From contig JABANP010000594.1 of NCBI GenBank assembly GCA_013115135.1, forward strand, positions 1-30,225: DNA of 30,225 nucleotides, written 5' to 3'. Positions within the stretch are counted from its first letter, which is position 1. Every line of letters starts with the position of its first letter. A program made the position numbers and the translations under genes. Below the pieces are notes generated by a model. It was not told the DNA's origin. It saw nothing but the letters and a program-made list of their open reading frames with translations, and ran no database searches. Below, piece by piece: positions 19,301 to 28,495 of the stretch. The DNA comes from Perkinsus olseni. Taxonomy: Eukaryota; Perkinsozoa; Perkinsida; Perkinsidae.

Positions 19301-20763
19301 TCGCAGCGTGCATGATAGGGATAATCTCCTGCGAGGCCATTGGGCGCTGGTTCATGGCTGCCGAATCGAGCGTGGGTTGCTCAAAGTCAATTTAAGACGT
19401 GAAGGATAAAGTCTTTCTTCGAGTTCTTCTAAGCTTACTCTCTCGAGGGCAATCGGCTCACGATGGGAACTTGCGTCTAGTAAAGCCAGCCCTTCAGGTC
19501 ATCGTCCAGCTGGTCCACAACATGCTGCAGGCCCCCTGCGACTCCCCAGCGTTCATGCATTCTCTAGCGGCGCTGCAGAGGCTCTCCATGCGTTACAATG
19601 CACAGACCGTCATGCTCCGAGAAAGTGGCCTTTTCGAGGCCTCACGGGCACCCTCAGGGGCTTCACTGCTGTCAGATGTGGTGGAGAATATGATGGGCCG
19701 TATCGAGCAGGGCATGATGTCCCGCTTCGGCGTCCGGTGGGGGCTCGCTTTGGTGGTGTGCCTCTGCAATCGCCAAGAAGGCATCAGAAGGCTTAGCAGC
19801 GACCAGGGGTTCCTAGAGGTATCTTAGGTTGAAGCATGCCTCGGGCAAAATGCCAGCAGGTTTTGGTATCCCTCATAACCTCCGACGATAACTACATTTG
19901 CGAGTCCACATATGAGCTCATCGGCTACCTCCTAGTCGGCGCGCCCTCAGACATCTCCCGTAAGGACCTCGCTTGTCGCAAAGATACGCCCGTCCCTCGC
20001 AGTTTCTGTTCGACGGGAGTTCGAGGCCTTGGATATCGTGCAAGTTGTGGAAGACCAACTGGACGCCATTTCCCGTACGACCTCCTGCCGACTGGAACGG
20101 AAGCTCCTCGCTCAGGCGACCCTCAGAGCGACTACTTAGCTTGCCAGCTTCAAGACCTGCTCGGCCGCTTCAGGCAACGTAGCGCTCGCCCCACGGAGTC
20201 CCTTATGGACCGAAAACCCGAGGTCTGCACTACTCAAAGCGACTGTGCGGGAGCGTCTCTTCTAGGACGACGCGACCGACACGGCCTGCTACCTCTCCGA
20301 GGAGGACCTGTCGCCACTGTTGATCAAGCATTGGCGGCAACTCCCTCCCAACGACCTCATCGTCTGCCACTTCAACGTCAACTCAACCATGGCCCAGGGC
20401 AAGGGTGTTATCAGCAGACAGCAAGCACAGTACGCTGCCTTTATCAAACGGGTGGGCGCACTAGCCTACTAGGCTGAGGCAAATGCGGCGTTGGTAGGTC
20501 AATAATAACTCCCTACCATTGATACGGAGTACTCTACTAAAGGCCTCCCCTCGGAAACACAAGGGGGACCCCAAGCGGAAGCCGGTGAGCCCACTGTCCG
20601 ATGCTGCCACTGAGATGTTCAGGGCAGGTCAACAACAATGGTCGCAGACCGGGACAGCAGCCTGCCCGATCACGACCCTCCCGACTTTCCGGCATGCCTC
20701 AGCACGGCGAGCCTGGTGGAGGCCAGCGGTCCGGTAGAAGACGTTAATCGCATCTTTCCATGA
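16344..20763 (+). CDS. ARMC9: ARMC9 homologue (LisH plus armadillo repeats)
   Basis: ARMC9 is a basal-body and ciliary-tip protein, mutated in Joubert syndrome in humans. Nineteen exons from 16344 to 20451 join through GT-AG introns; the first 18 give exactly 842 codons. An acidic N-terminus precedes a LisH motif at about residues 105-135 (IVIEAVKEYLAHHCLIETLD). The family's second signature follows (GLLAAFDRDDQAMFFQLW, then LLEFRLRVYFFTKACLEG) and then LMPYYVLPYIDNP. Later exons form armadillo repeats: HSLAALQRLSMRYNAQTVML, WGLALVVCLCNR and STYELIGYLLVG. Introns of 25 (18534-18558), 29 (18073-18101), 30 (18620-18649) and 33 nt (19372-19404) are needed to keep frame. The donor of intron 2 is ambiguous (16675 or 16681). 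The 3' end is uncertain: a stop at 20470-20472, or three more introns (21, 49, 20 nt) to a stop at 20761-20763. Confidence 0.85.
16815..16828 (+). repeat. family C intron element
   Basis: AGCTTCGCTCCGCT forms the 3' end of the 46-nt ARMC9 intron 16785-16830, directly before the acceptor AG. Confidence 0.85.
16923..17616 (+). other. long ARMC9 intron (694 nt), A/T-rich
   Basis: By far the longest intron of the gene. It separates the LisH exon from the exon starting at 17617 in phase 1. Weak open frames on the minus strand inside it (17009-17245) show no family similarity. I see no RNA gene in it. Confidence 0.7.
18534..18558 (+). other. 25-nt intron
   Basis: GTCTCCCC...GGTGTCTCAG. It is the shortest well-supported intron. 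Its removal joins ALMSSK to VMEAHHNLERMRS in phase 0, and the flanking exons are consistent with the 842-codon frame. Confidence 0.7.
19047..19060 (+). repeat. family C intron element at an intron 5' end
   Basis: AGCTTCGCTCCGCT follows directly after the GTG of the donor in the 44-nt ARMC9 intron 19044-19087. The copy at 16815 is at the other end of its intron. Confidence 0.85.
19819..19832 (+). repeat. family A element forming the donor site
   Basis: GTATCTTAGGTTGA begins exactly at the 5' splice site of the 41-nt ARMC9 intron 19819-19859. The internal TTAG must be skipped for the frame to continue (FLE to VLVSLITSDD). Confidence 0.85.
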
Positions 20764-20936
20764 TTTGCATCTTGTTGATCGAAAGTCCCCCCGAGTTGCG
20801 TTAAGTAGTGGAAGATTTCCCTTTTCGAGCGGCCACTGTTCATAACACAAATTTCCGCAAAGTACATAAACAATCACTAATAATACTTGGGCTATGTTAA
20901 CAGTAGGGGAATTACGGCAAAGCTGTTGTCGATGCA

Positions 20937-21595
20937 TCACGAGTAGCGAGGGGCTGCCTGGCTGCCACTTATCTGCTGCTGATGATAGTGGGGATTAACG
21001 GCGTACGGGTGAGACGGCGGTTGGCCGTAGGGCGGCGGCGGGCCCTGCTGGCCGTATGCCGGAGGGACTGGCTGTGAGGGGTAGGCTTGTCCGTAGGGGT
21101 AGGGCCCTTCGCTACGAGGGGGCTCATTCGACCTCGAGGGGGGCAGGGGCGGCGCCAGTCGTAACCACCTCAGCCAGGAGTCTACAGTCGACCATGTCTG
21201 AGGAAGAGGGGATGGAGGTCGAGTTCGTACGGGATTTCTTACTCGTGAGAACCAGGGCCCAAAAGTGACACCCATCCAGACACCAGTAATGAGGCCGAGC
21301 GCGAACGTGGGGATGAAGGCGGAGGCCCGGGACGAGCTGACATGAAAAGCTCGATAAAACGGTGAATGCTGTTCAGCGTTAAGTTGCTAGCACAAGGGCA
21401 TCGAGTCTAACTAAGCCGGCGACGGCGTTGGACTTCGAACTGACACACATACCGTCCAGCCAATATTTTGTACTTCGGGCGCTAGTTCCCTCGCGGGCGG
21501 TACCTGTTGGAACCCTGCTTGTCTTCTAGCTCCTTAGCTGCGTGATAGTTTAGACCGACGAGACCACCGCCGGTGAGGAGCAGCGGCCAGAGCAT
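20937..21595 (-). CDS. unknown small membrane protein with PYGQ-rich tail, 148 aa
   Basis: Exons 21595-21504, 21336-21243 and 21197-20937 total 447 nt in frame. The N-terminus is a hydrophobic segment (MLWPLLLTGGGLVGLNY), then a short charged loop. A second TM segment follows (FIPTFALGLITGVWMGVTFG). After a Trp-rich stretch (WSTVDSWLRWLRL) the last 70 residues are Pro/Tyr/Gln/Gly-rich (YGQQGPPPPYGQPP), ending SGSQAAPRYS. Introns are 167 and 45 nt, GT-AG. The 45-nt intron has no stop and is a multiple of three, so retention would also be in frame. No family recognised. The gene is convergent with ARMC9. Confidence 0.6.
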
Positions 21596-21790
21596 TCGAG
21601 CAAGATATGGTCCAAGTATCTTCCAACTGAATAGCAACAACCCTGCCCTTCTCCGGAGGGGCAAAATTATTAATCCACCGATGTCATATTTCACCAACTC
21701 AACCGCAGACCTCAGTGAGGAACAATGCACAGGTTAATAAACAGCGTCTCTGAAGAAGTAAGGAATTGGTTCATTGTGCTCCGAAAGGCC

Positions 21791-24040
21791 TTATGCGTGC
21801 TGCTGATTGTCCATCCACATATTGTCGATCAATCGCAGGTCAGGGCCGCCGTACTTCACGGCAATGGCAACGAGGACCTGACGGCACAACCATCGCCACA
21901 ACACGCCTCATCGCCTGCTACTACCGGCTCCGCATCAGGTCCAAACTGGATGGTGTCCACCTCTTGTGCAGTTTCTACTGATGCCACGCTAATGTACCTG
22001 TAATTCACCAATACGGAGAGACTGCTGGAACGTGTCGTGCTATTCGAACGAGTGCGAACTCGCCATGACCAGGTAGACGTTTATATACACATATTAGTTC
22101 TTAGGATTATAGCTATACTATAACAAGGCGATAAAAGCATCTGATGGGCCATCAGTGATGGCAATATCACTAAGTGATATCTATCGATTAATGGCAACCA
22201 TCACTTATTATAGGCAACTTATGAGATGAATATTTGGCATAATATCATGACTGTGTACAAGGCAAAAATGTCAGCCTGAGGTCAGCATGATATCATATCC
22301 AATATTACTATAATTATGATATATTCAAAATCAAACTCTACCGATATGTCTCCCAGCACTACTCGATCCCTAGAACCATAGGCTCCGTCAACAAAGTCTT
22401 TTTGACCACCTCTTCGACCTCGGATGCCTTCACGGGCTCCTTCGAAGACTTAATCATGTCGTAGGCAGCACACAGCGACCTGCCACCCGATAACAGCATT
22501 CCTCCCTTCCGTCACCTCCTGTCACTCACTTGTAGAGAATGGGAGCCTTCTCACGCATAGCGGGAGTGAGGTACACGTTACGGCTACTAGAAGCCAGGCC
22601 GTCTGCTTCACGGGCTGTGGGCACAATCTACAGCGGAGCGAAGCTGATTCATTATAATTTCCTTTCCTTCCACCACCTCAAGCTCCACTGGAACATTCAG
22701 GTCCTTAACCATAGAAATGATGACGCTCACTTGCATAGCGTCCTGAAGAAAATCTCCGATTCTGATTTTTCCACGACCTCCACGCCCGTACCTTCTGTCC
22801 GAAATATGCTCTCTTCGGGCGGATGATGTTGAACAGCTTCATAACAACTGTCGCCACGCCGCGGAAAAACGTCGGCCTGCATGCTGCTTCCGAAAGACCG
22901 TTGACGAAGTTCGGCTCGACCGTCACACTCGGCTGACACAACACAGCACGTTAATCGCCTCCTGAGTGGCACTATGCTGAGCTTCAGTCACCGCCTGCCC
23001 TACCACTATAGCACGGGGGTTCTTCGGGTACATGTCAGCGGGTTCGGGGGCGAAGACGACATCAACACCAGCCGACTCCGTCTCTAACTTTTTGAGGTCG
23101 CCCTCGAGGTTCCTCGGATATCTGAGAGTGAGCCAATTCCGCCAGAGGTAGTGATGAGAGTATCCGGGAATGAGCCAGCACAGTAGCAGGCCTTATTGAT
23201 AGGGCAAGGACTAACTGGACTCCTCGACATAAGTTCAGTCCGGAAGAGCGACCGCGCACCGAGTGCGTTTCACATTGCGTTTGTTAACCACCAAACCCTT
23301 GGTCGGCCTACTGGTCATAATCCTCCTCTGGGGCAAACTGAGCGGGGTTGACGAAGATGGACAAGACGACGACATCGTGATTTGGCCGGGCGGCAGCGAT
23401 GAGCTTCATGTGGCCGGAGTGGAGCGAACCCATCGTGGGGATCTGAGGAAAGGGCCATGACCAAGAAACCCCATCGACAGAAATGCCCGATGCTCCAGTA
23501 CGGGAGAAACTACACCCCAGGAGAGCCTATATTCGCTGAGATACGACATCAGGCTCAGTGGAGGCTGACTCATGATCTGCCAATCTGCGATTTGTTTGGG
23601 CCCGGTCAATATGCACTTCCGTCACTAGAGAGCATGGCCAGGGCGCTCGGGCCATCCGCGATGTCAAGCTCGGAAAAATAAATCGCACTAGTCCTGGAAG
23701 CACGCATCGTAAGCTAGGTCTCCCTCGGCCGAACCGACAGAAACTGCACGAAATCGACCGTAAGAACACCAAGGAGGGACTGAAACCAGCGAACCCCTCC
23801 CAAGGGGCTATTCCGCGAACCCAACTTACGAAGCCAACGTTGAGTCCCTTGAAAACGTCAGTGTTGTGGAGGGCGACGAAATCGCCAACGCTACGAACCA
23901 CGACCGGCGGGCCCGACTTCTTTGCAACACGAGCAGATATCTGTAGCCACCAGATGAGCGAGACTTGCCGAATGACAAGGACCGACCTTGGATGCTAATT
24001 CCGGTATATCACTCTTGGGCTTGGGGACCAACGACAACAT
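21791..24040 (-). CDS. panC: pantothenate synthetase (pantoate--beta-alanine ligase), 331 aa
   Basis: Catalyses ATP-dependent condensation of pantoate and beta-alanine to pantothenate, upstream of CoA. Ten exons (24040-23987, 23940-23830, 23442-23312, 23121-23004, 22932-22792, 22742-22677, 22627-22530, 22479-22363, 21997-21925, 21877-21791) total 996 nt in frame. Motifs in order: [15 protein letters not shown] (nucleotide-binding HxGH), [74 protein letters not shown] and the C-terminal [10 protein letters not shown]. All active-site signatures I know for the family are present. About 35 extra N-terminal residues could be a targeting sequence. Intron 22628-22676 has a family C element. The 365-nt intron 21998-22362 is A/T-rich with nested inverted repeats. 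Nuclear copies are known in plants, fungi and some apicomplexans. Confidence 0.95.
22143..22205. repeat. nested inverted repeats in a PanC intron
   Basis: GATGG-G-CCATC (22143-22153). An outer pair AGTGATGG (22154-22161) and CCATCACT (22198-22205) encloses the near-perfect palindrome ATATCACT-A-AGTGATAT (22164-22180). The surrounding 250 bp are A/T-rich. Confidence 0.75.
22632..22645 (-). repeat. family C intron element
   Basis: AGCTTCGCTCCGCT near the 3' end of the 49-nt PanC intron 22628-22676, sense orientation, followed by GTAG. The layout is the same as in ARMC9 intron 16785-16830. Confidence 0.85.
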
Positions 24041-24526
24041 GAGGAATGGAACAATGGCAGTGGAAAAACTAAACTTTCCATAATCAAAACTGGTTACCAA
24101 GCAAGGACGCGCGCAGAAGTGGAAGAGGACTCGCCGGCTCTAGCAGGCCTCGTTGTGCAACGCTGTCCCCTCCAACAGCTCAGCGGGGCCTCGAGTATCA
24201 TTGGAGATTCACCAGCAGAAGGCGTCAAACGCTCGAACCCGACAAACGTGACACCACCTCGCCTAGTGTTCTTCGTTCAACCAACACTACACCATTTCGT
24301 AACGGTCTCATACCCTCCGATTTCAATTCCTGGTGATCAATATTTTTCCACTTTTTTTCAAAAAATTCCACATAAGATTTATGTGGAAATTTATGATCCG
24401 GAAATCGTCTGCGGTGTTAAGAGAATGATGGGAATGCGATCCCCAGTGAACGAGCGAGGTTGAACAGGTGGCCAACTGAAGCGCAAGCACGTTCCGTTTG
24501 ATAAATGGGAAAATGGTTTTAGTCAA
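24041..24526. other. intergenic region PanC / RabGGTase alpha
   Basis: Both neighbours are on the minus strand, so this holds the RabGGTase 3' UTR and PanC promoter. An open plus frame (24119-24463) shows no family similarity and crosses A/T-rich sequence; I do not call it. It contains the hairpin at 24366-24388. Confidence 0.4.
24366..24388. terminator. perfect 10-bp hairpin, possible 3' processing or structural element
   Basis: TTCCACATAA and TTATGTGGAA are separated by a 3-nt loop (GAT), with A/T-rich flanks. It lies about 140 bp beyond the RabGGTase alpha stop. A bacterial-type terminator is not expected in this context, so the role is open. Confidence 0.4.
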
Positions 24527-27019
24527 TTATTTGGCTTCGAGCCAGTCCTGGTAGAATCCTCTCCGGAGAGGATCGACCTCCTCCAACTTGAGGAAGATAT
24601 TCCTCACCTCATCCCTCGAACCCTCCCTGTCCAATGCTCGGAGGAACTTCGCCTTCGTCAACAGGGCGTACCTACAATAAAGGAGAAAAGGATGCCAAGA
24701 ACGAGGAAAGAAAGAGAACTATCGGACAGCGAGAAGGATTGCTCAACGATGGCGCCGCCTCGGCAGCCTCGCAGTTTGCGGCAAGGTACTAAAGGCCTCA
24801 TGAAGTCGCCACTCGTGTCATCTCGCTATAGCCTTACTTAGCGTCCGGCTCAACTTGTAACAACTCCTCCACGGACGCCAGCTCTTCCCTCAAAATGCTA
24901 ACTTGCTCGGGAGTGTATCTACCAAACAGGAGCTTGCCTACGGGCCCCTCGAACAGGAGCATGGGAGCTCAACTCAGCGCGCACACAAGGCGTTCGGGCT
25001 ATTCCGGAGGACGTCAATGAGTGAATGGGGTGTCATAATGAGGGACCCCGTGACCAAGAGATTGTTCGTGCTCATCCCTCATCATCACGATGGAAACAGC
25101 GCTTACTCATCGCCAAGTTTATGTTTCCCCTCAGCAGCAATGGTGAGCCAGTTGTGGTACTGCCATACTGACTGATCGTTAGGTTCGGTATAGTATGCTT
25201 GACGGACCTAAGGCATCACGTACTCCTCCGGTGTTGAACCATTCAGTACAGGGAGACTCTATTTCCCCAACCACAATCATTCCAGTGGTGTTCGGCAACA
25301 CGACGCTAGGAAGCTACTGATTTTCTCACTACTTCTCATGACCGAACGCAGAGGCAAACACCGTGAGAACCTCCAGGCTTTCTCCACCAGTCGCGAGCCC
25401 TACCAATTCCAACTCTTCATGGACGTCCAAGTCCTTCAATGTACTGCGCAGGTGCCATGCCGAGTAGTTACTGAAGTTCTGATCGATAAGTCGCTGACTG
25501 GTCTCTCGGTCGAGCTTCGTCTTGTCTCCCTTGTAGGCCGGATGGGAGAGCAAAAACCTGGGGGAAAAGACGATTACATAAGATACCGCACGACGCAGAG
25601 AACGTGCTCTCCAATAGTGATGCGACAACCGAACACACGCCAACCCAACAGCAGGCATCCAGCCGTAGCCTCAGGAATATTGCCCGAAAACATTCTCACG
25701 ATCGCAGCTAAGAGCTAGCTAGTAGGGCAAGGGGCGGTTGCTCGCTACGGGCACTCGACGACAGTCGACTGCCCCGCCCCCCCCCCCTCCCGCCACCGAC
25801 TCACGCTCTGTAGTTCCAAACATGGAAGTTGCGCCCATCATAGGAGAGCAGCTTGTCAATCACACCAAGCTCGCTCGCTATCAACTCCTCTGGGGTTCCC
25901 TCGGCTCGGTCGTTGGTGGCTGATAACAGAAGGAATATCCTTGCCCTTACCACAACAAACGCAACTCCAAGCTACCTCCTCCCTCCGGAGCATCCTGCGC
26001 AGACGACATGAGATCGAGAAGCTCATTAACCACCCACGTCCGCTGATGCCAGACGCAGTAGGACGTGGTGATCCTGAGAACAAGTCGAGGATCATCAACA
26101 AGGCCCGCCGACCAACGGACAGGGCCTGTTTACAACGGCAATTGTTGGCCGAGCGCTACAAATAACATTTAGCTGATACCCTCATAATTTTGAAGATGAT
26201 CTATCTGTCATTATTCTATCTTTATTAGTGTAAATGACGAAGTGAAAGTCGTAGATTCAGCGTACAGTGTAGAGCAAATTGCTGTAGTACAGCGCTAGCC
26301 TTTCAGTTAGAGCGTTCCAATCTAGAGCGTAGGGTCTACACCCCAGTACATCCCAAGCATCTCCATTGGCTCTGCAAGAGCGCATTCCCCGGGGAAGATT
26401 GGTCTCAAAGAACGACAAGAGAATACAGCAACTCTAAGAGGGACTAGGCACGGGAGAGGCCAGCCTACAGCTTAGTGGCCATATTGAGCAGCTCCAACTC
26501 CTTCTTCAGGGCAGTCGTTCGCGTCGAGGGTGGCAAACGAGAGAGTAGGTCACGACTGAGTAAAGGGATCAAGTCTAATCATTGTACCCAAGGCGGAGCG
26601 AAGCGAATTGGATTCAATCCTTTCAACCACCCACGATTCCCCGTGATTGGAAATGGCAGACGCAGTACGAGAGGGCCCACCAGGGTGCGTTACCGGAAGT
26701 TCCAAATAGTGGCAACCTCCGGGTTGATCTGCAGAGCCTTCATCGTCATCTCGTTAACCTCAGGTGTCAACTCCTTACTGAGAAACACAGAGCCAAAACT
26801 CGAACGCGACCGGAAAAGCCAAGCTCACAGCAGCTCGGCACGCCATCAAGACCCTCGCGGAGGTCCTGATCTATTCACGCTGGTTAGGGCCTACCATGTC
26901 TTCCTTGCTTTTAGCACAACATGCATAAGCTTCAAAGCTTTCGCTGCCTTCTCTCTGTCCAGCGCCTTCTGTTCCGATGGTATCTCATCATGTGACAGCT
27001 TACGACGACCGTGTTGCAT
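24527..27019 (-). CDS. RABGGTA: Rab geranylgeranyltransferase alpha subunit
   Basis: The alpha subunit pairs with RGGT beta and Rab escort protein to prenylate Rab GTPases. Exons 27019-26895, 26694-26777, 26555-26469, 26073-25976, 25919-25805, 25557-25404 and 25207-25107 join in frame. The start reads MQHGRRKLSHDEIPSEQKAL. Prenyltransferase-alpha repeats follow: NPEVATIWNFRR, SYCVWHQRTWVVNELL, NFHVWNYRA, NFSNYSAWHLRSTL and NDQSVWQYHNWL. One or two junctions between 25106 and about 24960 are unresolved. The frame then resumes with YTPEQVSILREELASVEELL and, after a GTAAGG donor, YALLTKAKFLRALD, VDPLRRGFYQDWLEAK and stop at 24527-24529. The E-E-L...LL..EP...K spacing and short C-terminus match the yeast-type enzyme lacking the leucine-rich repeats of mammals. 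The intron 26556-26693 contains family C. Confidence 0.9.
25777..25787 (+). repeat. poly-C tract
   Basis: Eleven C residues in a C-rich stretch, i.e. a G tract 17 nt downstream of the donor of RabGGTase alpha intron 25558-25804. G runs near donors can act as splicing enhancers. Confidence 0.6.
26592..26604 (-). repeat. family C intron element
   Basis: GCTTCGCTCCGCC in the 138-nt RabGGTase alpha intron 26556-26693, sense orientation, with one terminal mismatch to the core. Confidence 0.75.
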
Positions 27020-27253
27020 TATGAAAGAGCAACCTAACGAGTCCGAGTACTGGGAGACCACCACAATGACAGTGGGAGAGGAAAACACAAAACCTGAGAC
27101 TCAGGACACCCAGATCTCACGGAAGCTGTGTGCCATCGGATCAGCGTTCGGTGTGTTCATGTCTGCGCAACGCTGACCTGCGTCCGAAATGCCCTCTCCA
27201 CCATCTATAGGACACTACCCCCAGGAAATCCAAGACTCCCGAATCCGAAACGG

Positions 27254-27871
27254 TCAGGCATCTTCGTCCTCACTGTCGGATTCCATACACTGCATCAGTC
27301 TCATTGCCAGCTGCTCAGCCCTTTGCTTCCGTTCTACGTCGGAGCCACCTCGCAGTGCCAAGTCGTGGGCTGCTTTTATTTCGCCCATCAGGCCGTCCAA
27401 TTCTTCTATACTCACTTCGTTGGCCTTCTTCACCGACCCCTCCTGCTTCGCTCCGCCTGCCTCATGCGCAGTTTTCAATTTTGCGTTGGACCAATGGTGC
27501 ATCTTCAAAGCCTCGAGAACTCGCTCGGGCTCCTCATGAAAATCAACCACCTCGAACCCCCTATCCCAACACCATTCCTCCGCTGCCGCCGTCATCGGGT
27601 CCAAAGCAACCATCAATTTAACCGCGGACTCGTCGAAGCGACTCTCGGGAAGACAGACCGAACCCGGACGGTCGACTACCACAACGACAGCCTCGGACGG
27701 CTCCTCATTCAGTTCTCGAGAACGGCAGACGACACCCACACTGCAGGTGTAATACTTAGTGTCCAACTCGAGCGTTGCGGGAGTACTCGAGAGCCCTAGG
27801 GACTTGAGGACCGGCGAGGGGTCACAGGATGAACCGATAGGGTATATCCTGACTACAGGGAAGAGCTTCAT
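27254..27871 (-). CDS. AAGAB: alpha/gamma-adaptin-binding protein p34 (AAGAB)-like, 205 aa, single exon
   Basis: AAGAB (Irc6 in yeast) is a cytosolic chaperone for assembly of AP-1 and AP-2 adaptor complexes, which recruit clathrin. The open frame is uninterrupted. It shows the family landmarks LELDTKYYTCSVGVVC, EAVVVVVD, EEWCWDRGFEVVDF and RVLEALKMHHWSNAKLK, a polar linker, then a helical stretch (RKQRAEQLAMRLMQCM) and the acidic end ESDSEDEDA. It is shorter than the human protein (about 315 aa), mostly at the N-terminal G-like domain, so the start at 27871 could lie downstream of a missed exon. It is one of the few intronless genes here. A family C copy is embedded in its linker, in frame. 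Confidence 0.75.
   Translation of the reverse strand: MKLFPVVRIYPIGSSCDPSPVLKSLGLSSTPATLELDTKYYTCSVGVVCRSRELNEEPSEAVVVVVDRPGSVCLPESRFDESAVKLMVALDPMTAAAEEWCWDRGFEVVDFHEEPERVLEALKMHHWSNAKLKTAHEAGGAKQEGSVKKANEVSIEELDGLMGEIKAAHDLALRGGSDVERKQRAEQLAMRLMQCMESDSEDEDA
27445..27457 (+). repeat. family C core inside a coding exon
   Basis: GCTTCGCTCCGCC lies antisense in the AAGAB-like frame, encoding part of AGGAKQ in the low-complexity linker. No GT-AG pair flanks it. Confidence 0.6.
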
Positions 27872-28495
27872 CAGACATCGAAGGAAGAGAGGAAAACTGA
27901 AGCATCTAGCTTGCAGCCAGAGACGAATCCTACAGGTTACTCGAGGTCGACGGGCATGCTAAAGATACCTTGTGGATCGGCAGCTCTCCCGTCATTGAGG
28001 ACTGGCGAAACTCAATACTGAGTAAAGGTCGTGATGTACGATTAAAAATAAAAAATAAAATTTCCCGAAGCAGCGACCTGGCAGAAGTGAGACGCGCGAG
28101 GAAGCCAAACGTAGCTTCCCACTCCTTCCGCTGTTTCAATGAGAAATGTAATAATCATGATGATGACGAGCATTGATACTACTATATGACTTGTTTGAGG
28201 AATTCCAAGTGTACCAAGATTTCTATCCTACCACTACAGAATGTAGGCATGGACGTCGAATAGTATATACATCAAGAGAAAGGTCATAGCCTACTATGGC
28301 AGCAGCAACGTAGCTAACGCGAGAACACCGAGGGAAAAATCTGCAACTGTAGAACAGGGAGTTCACAAGCTACTCGGAAAGAGGGCGACTTCGTCAATTG
28401 ATCAGCCGGAAGAATAGCTGTCATTCACCAAACATGGTGATAGGAGGGTTCCGCGAGGACTAGGGACATATCGTCCACCACTGGAGCAGCTCACG
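27872..28495. other. intergenic region upstream of the AAGAB-like gene
   Basis: It should hold the AAGAB-like promoter and the 3' UTR of the next minus gene. An A-rich patch (about 28043-28062) is the only clear feature. Open frames on either strand are unconvincing. Confidence 0.35.

Noticed and set aside
24119..24463. 114-aa plus-strand open frame between RabGGTase alpha and PanC
   Set aside because: No family resemblance; it runs through a perfect hairpin and A/T-rich sequence in what should be the PanC promoter.
26475..27176. 233-aa plus-strand open frame, the longest on the plus strand
   Set aside because: Antisense shadow of RabGGTase alpha exons 1-3; the minus strand carries the family motifs and splice sites.
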